DNA of 5,984 nt. It comes from Alphaproteobacteria bacterium. Its GTDB lineage: Bacteria > Pseudomonadota > Alphaproteobacteria > Puniceispirillales > Puniceispirillaceae. Under the pieces are notes generated by a model. It searched no databases. It saw nothing but the letters and a program-made list of their open reading frames with translations, and had not been told where the DNA came from. Made by a program: the position numbers and the translations under genes. The stretch lies in contig JAACDT010000015.1 of assembly GCA_009936885.1 (NCBI GenBank), positions 1 through 5,984 of the forward strand, written 5' to 3'. Below, piece by piece: positions 1 to 5,984 of the stretch (its first letter is position 1; each line of letters starts with the position of its first letter).

Positions 1-524
1 AGAAAACAAAGACTAAAATGGTCCGGCGCGACGTGCTATTAGATGTGCCAAGAGAAAGGGGTGTTGAACGACTAGAGGATGGTTACGGGATTACATGCGA
101 TGATCTGGACAGGGCCGCAAAATCCCAGCAGGTTGAAATTAAGCGCGGGGATTATGTAATTGTTCGCACTGGCCAAATGGAAGAAATGCTTAAAAATGGA
201 AATTGGGATGGCTATCCTGGAGGCGATGCGCCTGGGTTTGCTTTTGAGACGCTAGAATGGCTACAAGAAAAAGAAATAGCAGCCATTGCCTCAGACACTT
301 GGGGTTGTGAAGTACGCCCCAACGAATCCGTGGAAGGCATAAATCAGCCCTGGCATTGGATTACAATCCCAATTATGGGCATTACGATGGGAGAAATATT
401 TTCTCTTGGCGAATTAGCAGCTGATTGCGCTTCAGACGGAATTTATGAATTTATGTTTGTTGCGCCAGCCTTACCCATTACAGGCGCTGTTGGCTCGCCT
501 ACCAACCCACTTGCTATAAAATAA
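1..524 (+). CDS. Cyclase-family metal-dependent hydrolase, C-terminal part (5' end off window)
   Basis: This is the C-terminal part of a cyclase-family protein (PF04199; relatives include kynurenine formamidase KynB and isatin hydrolase), metal enzymes that hydrolyse amide or lactone bonds in small cyclic or N-formyl compounds. The frame is open to the left edge (first full codon at 3), and the Met codon at 18 lies inside the conserved fold, so it is not the start. Full-length relatives have roughly 250-330 residues; about 170 are visible. Numbering from the Met at 18, I see the RGDYVIVRTG strand (43-52), ASDTWGCEVRPNE (91-103), and a His113/Glu126 pair placed like the C-terminal metal ligands of the family. 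The ending ITGAVGSPTNPLAIK is typical of one subgroup. The N-terminal HxGTHxDxPxH metal motif should lie upstream and cannot be checked. The gene is followed by a ThDP enzyme on the same strand after 142 bp. The family is clear; the substrate is unknown. Confidence 0.88.
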   Translation, partial: KTKTKMVRRDVLLDVPRERGVERLEDGYGITCDDLDRAAKSQQVEIKRGDYVIVRTGQMEEMLKNGNWDGYPGGDAPGFAFETLEWLQEKEIAAIASDTWGCEVRPNESVEGINQPWHWITIPIMGITMGEIFSLGELAADCASDGIYEFMFVAPALPITGAVGSPTNPLAIK

Positions 525-615
525 TTATTAGTTGGGATAGGAGCTACGCTTTTTCTAGAATAATTGGACATATTTTTTGAACTAACGGAGCGTTTAGCCC
601 CTAAACTAATTATTA
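522..615. repeat. Long imperfect inverted repeat / stem-loop between cyclase and ThDP genes
   Basis: The two arms of this intergenic stretch pair over most of their length. From outside in: TAAT 522-525 with ATTA 612-615; a T-T mismatch; ATTAGTT 527-533 with AACTAAT 604-610; a 4-nt bulge (534-537); TAGG 538-541 with CCTA 600-603; one mismatch; GCT 543-545 with AGC 596-598; a 2-nt bulge (594-595); and ACGCT 546-550 with AGCGT 589-593. That is 23 pairs around a loop of about 38 nt. The left arm includes the cyclase stop codon. No clean T-run follows the right arm, so it is not a standard terminator. It could be an RNA structure at the gene junction or the relic of a small palindromic element. 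Pairing was done by eye. Confidence 0.45.
532..561 (+). promoter_or_regulatory. Candidate sigma-70-type promoter upstream of the ThDP gene
   Basis: TTGGGA (532-537; 4 of 6 matches to TTGACA) is followed after 18 bp by TAGAAT (556-561; 5 of 6 matches to TATAAT). Transcription would start near 568, giving a leader of about 100 nt before the ATG at 667. The 142-bp gap is long compared with the 43- and 32-bp gaps downstream, which fits a separate start for the ThDP-OsmC-hydrolase genes. AT-rich DNA yields such matches by chance, so this is only a candidate. Confidence 0.3.
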
Positions 616-666
616 CAACCCATGCATTGTTGAAGACGCCTTTTTAATAAGAATGGAATCACATAA

Positions 667-2343
667 ATGAATAAACAAACTGGTGCAGTTATATTAGCAG
701 AATTATTAAAAGCTTATGGGATTACCCATATTTTTATGGTTCCGGCCGTCTTAAGAAGAACAATGGTGGAAATAGAGAAAAGGACAAATATCAAAAGACT
801 TCACGTTCATTCAGAAAAATCAGCTGCTTATATGGCAGATGGTTATGCGCGGGCATCTGGAAAGCCTGCTATTTGCATGGCACAGGTAATTGGTGCTGTG
901 AATATAGCAGCAGGGTTGCGAGATGCATTTCTGGCGCATTCTCCTGTAATCGCTCTTACAGGTGGCAGAGATCCGAAAACAAAATTCAAGAAGGTCTATC
1001 AAGAAATAGATGATATGCCTGCATTTGAGCCTGTCACAAAATTCAATGCAACGATTGATGATGTTAGCCGGATTCCTGATATGGTTGAACAGGCGTTTCG
1101 GGTTTCAACCTCTGGCTCACCAGGTCCCGTGCATTTGCAATTCAAAGGCAATGAAGCACAAATAGATTTAGAGGAATTTGAATTTGAAAGTAATTTCAAG
1201 ATATCAGACACACACATTCCACCGCATCGCCCGATTTGCAATGATACATTATTAAATGAAGCCCTAACCACCATTCAATTAGCACAGAGGCCAATTATTG
1301 TTGCTGGCGGCGGTGCAAAACATTCCAAATCTTCCCTAGAATTAATCGAATTTGCGGAAAAGCTGAATATACCAATTGCAACTTCTCTGAATGGAAAAGA
1401 TATAATTCATTCAACCCATCCTCTTTCGTGTGGTGTGGTTGGCACTTACTCACGCGAATCAGCTAATCTCTCTGTAAAAGCTGCTGACCTTGTGATATTT
1501 ATTGGGTCTGAAACAAGCTCTATGACAACACATTTCTGGACAGTGCCAGATGATAAAACACGGGTTATTCAGATAGATATCGAACCTGAAAATCTAGGCA
1601 GAAACTATCTTCTTGAAGTTGCAATACAAGGCGATGCAAAAGCAATCCTTGAGAGGATGAATGCGCTCGCATCTGCACTTATCATTAGCGAGCGCACTGA
1701 CTGGCTTGAGCATGTCCACGAGCTAAGACGTGATTGGTATCACAAATATAAATCCCTAATGGAAAGTGATGCCAATCCAATAAGGCCAGAGCGATTATGC
1801 AAGGAAATTAGCGATAACGCTCCAGACAACGCTGTGATTGTTGTGGATACAGGCCATGCTGGTATGTGGATGGGCGGTATGTTTGATCTGCAGCATCCAA
1901 ACCAAAATTACATTCGAAGCGCTGGCCATCTTGGCTGGGCGTTTCCAGCATCACTTGGGGCAAAATGTGCGCTGCCAGATAGAACAGTGATTTGCTTTAC
2001 TGGAGATGCTGGATTTTGGTACCATATTGCTGAAATCGAAGTGGCCGTAAGATGGAACATTAATGTAATTGTGATTGTAAATAATAACAGTGGTGGCAAC
2101 CAGTCAAAACGTGGTTTTGATAAAGCCTATGGCGGAGAGCAAACTGCCGAAGGTCGTCAGATGTGGACTTTCAATAATATAAATTTTGCAGAAATCGCTC
2201 AGAATATAGGAGCTGTTGGTATTAGAGTAGAAAAAGCAGAAGATATAAAAACTGCGATTAAAAAAGCATTACAAATGAACAAACCAGTAATTATTGATGT
2301 TGTGACTGACATCGATGCGTTAGCACCGCTAGCCGTTAACTAG
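667..2343 (+). CDS. Thiamine-diphosphate-dependent enzyme (acetolactate synthase/decarboxylase superfamily)
   Basis: This 558-residue protein has the usual three-domain layout of ThDP enzymes of the acetolactate synthase / benzoylformate decarboxylase superfamily, which act on 2-oxo acids or related acyl groups. The N-terminal pyrimidine-binding domain (about 1-170) carries the cofactor-activating glutamate, Glu50, in HSEKSAAYMADGYARA. The central domain spans about 195-330. The C-terminal diphosphate-binding domain (about 375-545) has Gly446-Asp447-Ala448-Gly449 and, about 25 residues on, Asn472-474, which is the GDG(x)nN metal/ThDP motif. The length is normal for the family and no key residue is missing. 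An in-frame TAA lies directly before the ATG, so the start cannot be further upstream; the next Met is residue 24. The ribosome site is weak (TGGA near 654). The usual GVPG loop is replaced by MVPAVL, so a generic acetolactate synthase label is not warranted. Neighbours suggest catabolic 2-oxo-acid decarboxylation or cleavage; the substrate is unknown. Confidence 0.9.
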   Translation: MNKQTGAVILAELLKAYGITHIFMVPAVLRRTMVEIEKRTNIKRLHVHSEKSAAYMADGYARASGKPAICMAQVIGAVNIAAGLRDAFLAHSPVIALTGGRDPKTKFKKVYQEIDDMPAFEPVTKFNATIDDVSRIPDMVEQAFRVSTSGSPGPVHLQFKGNEAQIDLEEFEFESNFKISDTHIPPHRPICNDTLLNEALTTIQLAQRPIIVAGGGAKHSKSSLELIEFAEKLNIPIATSLNGKDIIHSTHPLSCGVVGTYSRESANLSVKAADLVIFIGSETSSMTTHFWTVPDDKTRVIQIDIEPENLGRNYLLEVAIQGDAKAILERMNALASALIISERTDWLEHVHELRRDWYHKYKSLMESDANPIRPERLCKEISDNAPDNAVIVVDTGHAGMWMGGMFDLQHPNQNYIRSAGHLGWAFPASLGAKCALPDRTVICFTGDAGFWYHIAEIEVAVRWNINVIVIVNNNSGGNQSKRGFDKAYGGEQTAEGRQMWTFNNINFAEIAQNIGAVGIRVEKAEDIKTAIKKALQMNKPVIIDVVTDIDALAPLAVN

Positions 2344-2374
2344 CATAACCCAAACAAACTTATCACCGAACAAA

Positions 2375-2380
2375 CAGGAG
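2375..2380 (+). promoter_or_regulatory. Ribosome binding site that fixes a TTG start
   Basis: CAGGAG lies 6 nt before the TTG at 2387. It is the only good Shine-Dalgarno match here and supports TTG as the start of the OsmC-like gene; the first in-frame ATG is codon 43, inside the conserved region. Confidence 0.75.
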
Positions 2381-2386
2381 AAATTT

Positions 2387-3568
2387 TTGAAATATCCCAG
2401 CATAGATAAAGATAATTATCCACTTGGTTTTTTATTCATAAAAGGGGGAGAGCAACCTGATATCGTTCAAGGCAAAACCGGAACAACAACCTATACAACT
2501 CATGCAAGGCAAATGGCCTTATTTCAAAAAGAAGCCCTTGTTCAAGAAGGCGAAAAAGGAAACAGATGGCGGCTATCGTCAGATGAAGGAAAACACCTAT
2601 CTGGAACCGACCTTGCCCCTTTTCCGCTTGGTTTCTTTAATGCAGCGCTTCACGGTGAATTAACAGGGCGTATTCGCCAATTTGCCAAACGTGATAACAT
2701 AATTATCGACAAAATAGACATGGAAGTTTCTAATTTTTACTATATGACTGGCTCATTTGTGAAGGGAGATGCTGCAGGTCATGCAGAACCGCCCCTAATT
2801 GAAATATCTATCACCGCTGATACAAGCGCTGAAAAAATTAACACGATTATATCAGATGCTCTAACCGCTTCTCCTTTCATATATGGGTATCGCAACGAGC
2901 TTCATAGCCGATTTTCCTTATTCATAAATGGCACCCAAAAAACATTATCAAACTTGCCAAATTGTCCAATAGATGCCGCTGCAGATCCCTTCATGATCTA
3001 CCAGACAACACCTGCACCTGTTAGTGATGCTAAATTTATGGATGATATAATCAGAAAAACAGGCGAAGAATTAGAGGGGGAAATAACAAAAGCACCCACA
3101 GGAACAACAACAAAAATTATCCGTAACATCTATGGGGAGAGCCATAGCACTGGTGATGCAAGCACGGTCATTGCTGATACCGTCCTTGGGCTTCCGGGGA
3201 TGACCCGTTTTGAGATTGGCAGTGATGAGGGGGGTAACTCTGCTCCTTCTGGCTTAAGCCATATGTGTGCAGGCGTGTCGTTCTGCTTTTTAACGCAGTT
3301 ACACCGATATATTGAACATCAGAAATTCTCTATCAGTGGAATGCGCCTTACCCAAACTGTAGATTTCGAGGTAAGCGAAGAAAACGGCGCCCAAATTGGC
3401 AAGATGGCTGCTGTTGATACGCATCTTTATATGAATGGAGATGCCTCTGAAGAGGAGTATGAGCGCTTGTTAGAATTATCAGCAAGATCGTGTTATTTGC
3501 ACGCAACCCTTGCCAAACCGCTTGAACCTAAAGTGGAGATAAGCCTGAATGGTAACGCCATTTCTTAG
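2387..3568 (+). CDS. Tandem OsmC-like domain protein (one half lacks the cysteine pair)
   Basis: This 393-residue protein reads as two OsmC/Ohr-like domains in a row; a normal OsmC protein has only about 140 residues. Each half has an SDEG motif (65-68 and 279-282), a following long helix, and a late helix plus strand. In the C-terminal half (about 270-393), Cys300 on the long helix and Cys369 in SARSCYLHATLAKPLEP sit where OsmC/Ohr proteins carry their peroxide-reactive cysteines; Cys294 is an extra one. In the N-terminal half (about 60-185), the matching positions appear to be Glu91 and Ser162, so it probably has no thiol chemistry and may be structural or ligand-binding. Residues 186-260 form a linker with Thr-rich stretches. 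It starts with TTG, chosen from the CAGGAG site 6 nt upstream. It lies 43 bp after the ThDP gene and 32 bp before the hydrolase, probably in one transcript. The role could be peroxide reduction or acyl/thiol handling of a pathway intermediate; I cannot choose. Confidence 0.72.
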   Translation: MKYPSIDKDNYPLGFLFIKGGEQPDIVQGKTGTTTYTTHARQMALFQKEALVQEGEKGNRWRLSSDEGKHLSGTDLAPFPLGFFNAALHGELTGRIRQFAKRDNIIIDKIDMEVSNFYYMTGSFVKGDAAGHAEPPLIEISITADTSAEKINTIISDALTASPFIYGYRNELHSRFSLFINGTQKTLSNLPNCPIDAAADPFMIYQTTPAPVSDAKFMDDIIRKTGEELEGEITKAPTGTTTKIIRNIYGESHSTGDASTVIADTVLGLPGMTRFEIGSDEGGNSAPSGLSHMCAGVSFCFLTQLHRYIEHQKFSISGMRLTQTVDFEVSEENGAQIGKMAAVDTHLYMNGDASEEEYERLLELSARSCYLHATLAKPLEPKVEISLNGNAIS

Positions 3569-3588
3569 ACTAAATAGAAATCAAGATT

Positions 3589-3594
3589 AGGGAG
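3589..3594 (+). promoter_or_regulatory. Ribosome binding site of the alpha/beta hydrolase gene
   Basis: AGGGAG, close to the Shine-Dalgarno consensus, ends 6 nt before the ATG at 3601. It supports that start and suggests good translation of this gene within the transcript. Confidence 0.7.
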
Positions 3595-3600
3595 TTCAGA

Positions 3601-4824
3601 ATGAAGTCATTGAGAACCAAACGAGACGAGCAACAATGGATGCTCGACCTTGCGCTTAATATGCGTGGTAGAGTTCAGAATTTTGAGAGAGATGATTGGG
3701 AAACACCAAAGCGCGCTCATAATTATCGGATGCTTCCCAAAATGTGGCGCCAAAAAGCAGAGCATGATGAAGCACTGGCAAAACAGGCTGAAAAACAAGG
3801 GTTTCTGATGACGGCATTAGAACATTACGAACATGCGGTTGAATCCTACAGAATGGCGCAGCACCCTATATATTTTGACGATAATCCAGTGAAAATATAT
3901 CTCACTCAAAAACTAGCAGAGATGGTTGATAGAAGAAGTGCTATTTCGCCCTACCCCATAGAGCGAGTTGAAGTACCGTTCGATGGTGGCAAAACCATAT
4001 CCTGTCTTTTGCACCTGCTCCCAGATAGACGCAAAGCACCATGCGTCCTTTATGTTCCAGGAATGGATCAGACAAAAGAATATTTCCCAAAGGTTATGAA
4101 TAATCTTGGCATAAATAGGGGTATGCACGTTATTGCAATGGATGGCCCTGGACAGGGCAACTCAAACATGCAGAAAATTCGTGCTGTTGGGGATAATTAT
4201 GAACGTGCAGGGGCTGCTGTTATCTCATACCTTCAAACCAGAGAAGAAATAGATAGCGATCGTATCGGCATATATGGTGTTAGCATGGGCAGTTATTGGT
4301 CACTTCGTCTTGCAAGTTATGATCACCGTGCCGCCGCCATCGCTAGCGGTGTTGCATGTTTCAATCCTAATAACACCATTTTTTCTGTATCCTCACCGCG
4401 CTTCAAGCAGATGTTTATGTATATGGCTGGATTAGATGATGAAGATGAATTTGATAAGATGTCATCTGAAATGACGGTAAAAGGATATTCTGAAAAAATC
4501 TCCTGCCCAACATTACTGGCTACTGGTGAATTTGACCCGCTATGCCCCTTGGAGGATGCAGTTGAGGTTTTTGAAGACCTGAAATGTAGCAAAGAAATGT
4601 GGGTTATTGAAGATCAGTTTCATCCCTTATGGGGAATCCCCAATCTAGGCAAACTTGATTGTCATCACTATATTATGGATTGGCTGCAACGTGTCTTATT
4701 TTCAGAAAATCCAGCAGATGGGGTAGCTGATGGGCGTATTGCCTATGTTGCTAATGGGGGTGATGGGCCATTTGGTGATTGCGAATGGGAGCCTCCTATT
4801 GGAGCAGATGACGCCTATTTCTAA
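3601..4824 (+). CDS. Alpha/beta hydrolase, FrsA / 2,6-dihydroxypseudooxynicotine hydrolase-like
   Basis: This 407-residue serine hydrolase has a helical N-terminal region (about 1-115) before the alpha/beta-hydrolase core (about 120-365). That layout is seen in the FrsA/DUF1100-type group, which includes the C-C-bond hydrolase for 2,6-dihydroxypseudooxynicotine in nicotine breakdown. The likely triad is Ser228 in the nucleophile elbow GVSMG (226-230), Asp312 in GEFDPLCP, and His341 in EDQFHPLW. The oxyanion-side loop PGMDQTKEYF (153-162) and the strand-turn MDGPGQGNS (180-188) resemble that subgroup. No signal peptide is seen, so it should act in the cytoplasm. The last 37 or so residues (371-407) form an Asp/Gly-rich tail beyond the usual fold end. 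It is the last gene before the terminator. Ester or C-C (beta-diketone-like) hydrolysis of a pathway intermediate is plausible; an ordinary carboxylesterase is the alternative. The fold is certain; the substrate is not. Confidence 0.85.
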   Translation: MKSLRTKRDEQQWMLDLALNMRGRVQNFERDDWETPKRAHNYRMLPKMWRQKAEHDEALAKQAEKQGFLMTALEHYEHAVESYRMAQHPIYFDDNPVKIYLTQKLAEMVDRRSAISPYPIERVEVPFDGGKTISCLLHLLPDRRKAPCVLYVPGMDQTKEYFPKVMNNLGINRGMHVIAMDGPGQGNSNMQKIRAVGDNYERAGAAVISYLQTREEIDSDRIGIYGVSMGSYWSLRLASYDHRAAAIASGVACFNPNNTIFSVSSPRFKQMFMYMAGLDDEDEFDKMSSEMTVKGYSEKISCPTLLATGEFDPLCPLEDAVEVFEDLKCSKEMWVIEDQFHPLWGIPNLGKLDCHHYIMDWLQRVLFSENPADGVADGRIAYVANGGDGPFGDCEWEPPIGADDAYF

Positions 4825-4840
4825 TATAAGCTTAACTATT

Positions 4841-4878
4841 AAAAAAAGGCAGCTTGCATTCGCCCAAACTGCCTTTTT
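4841..4878. terminator. Bidirectional rho-independent terminator between convergent genes
   Basis: AAAAAGGCAG (4843-4852) pairs perfectly with CTGCCTTTTT (4869-4878), giving a 10-bp stem with a 16-nt loop. On the plus strand the stem ends in T5, 17 bp after the hydrolase stop codon plus the stem. On the minus strand the complement of the seven A's at 4841-4847 gives T7, serving the convergent amidohydrolase. Its position between two converging stop codons fits a shared terminator. Confidence 0.82.
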
Positions 4879-4894
4879 CCCAAACTGCGTTTTT
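4863..4894 (+). repeat. Tandem 16-bp direct repeat duplicating the terminator right arm
   Basis: CCCAAACTGCCTTTTT (4863-4878) is followed at once by CCCAAACTGCGTTTTT (4879-4894); 15 of 16 bases match. The unit holds the right arm and T-run of the terminator, so the left arm could pair with either copy; the second pairing carries one G-G mismatch. Confidence 0.85.
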
Positions 4895-4921
4895 ATAGTT
4901 TCATTTGAAACCGAAAATTAA

Positions 4922-5984
4922 CTAGAGACCTAGTAGCTTTTCTGCATTGCCACCGACAATCTTCGCGATATCTTCTTCTGTAAGAGATGTAGTGCCTGTA
5001 ACATGACCAATTGGATCATCTTCTGCCATATCATACGGATAGTCAGTTCCCATCACAATTTTATCAGACCCATAGATCTTTACAAGATAATCTAACTGCT
5101 CATAGGTAAACACAACTGTATCAAAATAGATTTTGCGCAAATAATCAGATGGCTTGCCCTTAATTATTTCGCGGCAATCTGGGCGTGCACCCCATGCATG
5201 GTCGATACGTCCTGCATAAGCTGGCAGATATCCCCCGCCATGAACCGCAAGTATCTTAAGATTTGGATAGCGCTCAAGTGTCCCATCAAAAATCAAATGA
5301 TGAATAGCAACTGTTGTATCAAGAGGGTTTCCGATGATGTTATTGAAATAATGGTTTAGGAAACGGTCGCCTTGCGGATATCCGTTCGGGTGCAACACCA
5401 TTAATGTGTCAAGCTTTTCTGCCATTTCCCACATTGGATCAAGACTTCTATCTGATAGCTCAGTACCATTTACAGATCCTAGAACCTGAAATCCTTTTAG
5501 ACCTAATTCTTTTACACCGCGTTCCATTTCACGTGCAGCAGCATCACCATCCTGAAGTGGTAAATGTCCTAGCGCTAGAAATCTGTCAGGGCGAGATTGC
5601 GCAATAGATGCTAATTTATTATTGATGGTCTGGATAGCTTTATGGCCAACAGAATTTCGGACTGAATAATATGCCTGAAAAGGAACAGGAATAAGCACCT
5701 GCATATCAATTCCTTGACGGTCCATATCACGAAGGCGCTGATCCAAGTCTGTTAGATGAACGATTCTATCCTCTTGGTTTTGCTTCACATTTTGAGCAGT
5801 AGTGCGCGGATTTGTATATCTAACAGCTGGAATAGCCATCGGATTTAAAATCCCGTCTACAAGATCATGAGCCTCTTGAACATGAAGATGACAATGCGCG
5901 TCAATTGTAAGGCGCGACGGACGAGTTTCTGCCCCTGACTTACCATGTTTTCTGGCAGCTGTTGCGCCATAAGGTCTTAATTCC
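4922..5984 (-). CDS. Amidohydrolase-family metal enzyme, ACMSD-like decarboxylase/hydrolase (N-terminus off window)
   Basis: This belongs to the amidohydrolase-2 family (PF04909), whose members include aminocarboxymuconate-semialdehyde decarboxylase (ACMSD), gamma-resorcylate decarboxylase and related metal enzymes for non-oxidative decarboxylation or hydrolysis. The frame stays open past the Met at 5839 to the right edge, and that extension codes for TIDAHCHLHV, the metal-binding HxH (His codons 5894-5896 and 5888-5890). So the Met at 5839 is not the start. Numbering the 353 visible residues from the edge: His30 and His32 (metal), His198 in VLHPNG (metal), His248 in AVHGGGYLPAYAGR (catalytic in ACMSD), and Asp314 in MGTDYP (metal). 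The spacings of these residues nearly equal those I recall for ACMSD (His11, His177, His228, Asp294). At least 29 residues precede the HxH, more than in ACMSD. All catalytic residues are present. It converges on the hydrolase gene with a 97-bp gap; its promoter is off window. The substrate is unknown. Confidence 0.88.
   Translation of the reverse strand, partial: ELRPYGATAARKHGKSGAETRPSRLTIDAHCHLHVQEAHDLVDGILNPMAIPAVRYTNPRTTAQNVKQNQEDRIVHLTDLDQRLRDMDRQGIDMQVLIPVPFQAYYSVRNSVGHKAIQTINNKLASIAQSRPDRFLALGHLPLQDGDAAAREMERGVKELGLKGFQVLGSVNGTELSDRSLDPMWEMAEKLDTLMVLHPNGYPQGDRFLNHYFNNIIGNPLDTTVAIHHLIFDGTLERYPNLKILAVHGGGYLPAYAGRIDHAWGARPDCREIIKGKPSDYLRKIYFDTVVFTYEQLDYLVKIYGSDKIVMGTDYPYDMAEDDPIGHVTGTTSLTEEDIAKIVGGNAEKLLGL

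Noticed and set aside
18..20. ATG at 18 as the start of the first gene
   Set aside because: The frame is open upstream to the edge, there is no ribosome site, and the protein would begin in the middle of the cyclase fold without its N-terminal metal motif.
627..655. Second promoter-like stretch near TTGTTGAAG, closer to the ThDP gene
   Set aside because: No hexamer resembling TATAAT lies at a suitable distance; the 532-561 pair is the better match.
820..1274. Two minus-strand open frames under the ThDP gene (820-1002 and 999-1274)
   Set aside because: They are antisense to conserved ThDP-enzyme sequence, with no motif or ribosome site; the same holds for the antisense frames at 1908-2099, 3607-3798, 3913-4128 and 4323-4592.
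4898..4911. Small palindrome GTTTCA-TT-TGAAAC
   Set aside because: It is too short and A/T-rich to call an operator or hairpin; it could be a chance palindrome in the convergent spacer.
4730..4921. Small plus-strand frame overlapping the end of the hydrolase gene
   Set aside because: It overlaps the hydrolase tail in another frame and then reads through the terminator hairpin, so it is not credible as a gene.
5404..5607. Small plus-strand open frame (67 codons)
   Set aside because: It lies wholly inside the well-supported amidohydrolase gene on the other strand, and its product shows no recognisable motif.
1..5984. CRISPR array, tRNA, phage or insertion-sequence genes, toxin-antitoxin or defence system
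   Set aside because: No spaced repeats, transposase or integrase motifs, or small paired genes were seen; the coding space is filled by metabolic genes.

Overview
The window is moderately AT-rich, densely coded bacterial DNA with Shine-Dalgarno-like sites, one TTG start and a rho-independent terminator. The protein families and short intergenic gaps suit a proteobacterium. A low-GC, perhaps marine, alphaproteobacterium is my guess, but no rRNA or other marker gene is present to confirm it. I see no tRNA, CRISPR array, transposase, phage gene or plasmid gene.

Layout. Bases 1-524 hold the C-terminal part of a cyclase-family (KynB/isatin-hydrolase-type) metal hydrolase whose start is off the left edge. 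A 142-bp gap (525-666) follows, with a long imperfect inverted repeat and a candidate promoter. Next come three genes on the same strand: a thiamine-diphosphate (ThDP) enzyme (667-2343), a protein of two tandem OsmC-like domains that starts with TTG (2387-3568), and an alpha/beta hydrolase with a helical N-terminal region like 2,6-dihydroxypseudooxynicotine hydrolase (3601-4824). A hairpin terminator with a duplicated right arm sits at about 4841-4894. Converging from the right is a metal-dependent amidohydrolase of the ACMSD-like decarboxylase family (4922 to the right edge), with its N-terminus cut off by the window.

How the genes may work together. Four of the five products belong to families that open rings, cleave C-C bonds or decarboxylate small organic acids: cyclase-family amide or lactone hydrolase, ThDP 2-oxo-acid enzyme, C-C-type alpha/beta hydrolase and ACMSD-like decarboxylase. 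The simplest reading is a catabolic cluster for an aromatic or N-heterocyclic compound. The double OsmC protein is the odd member. One half keeps the two-cysteine arrangement and the other has lost it, so its part in the pathway is open. The substrate cannot be read from the sequence, and I found no regulator or transporter in the window.
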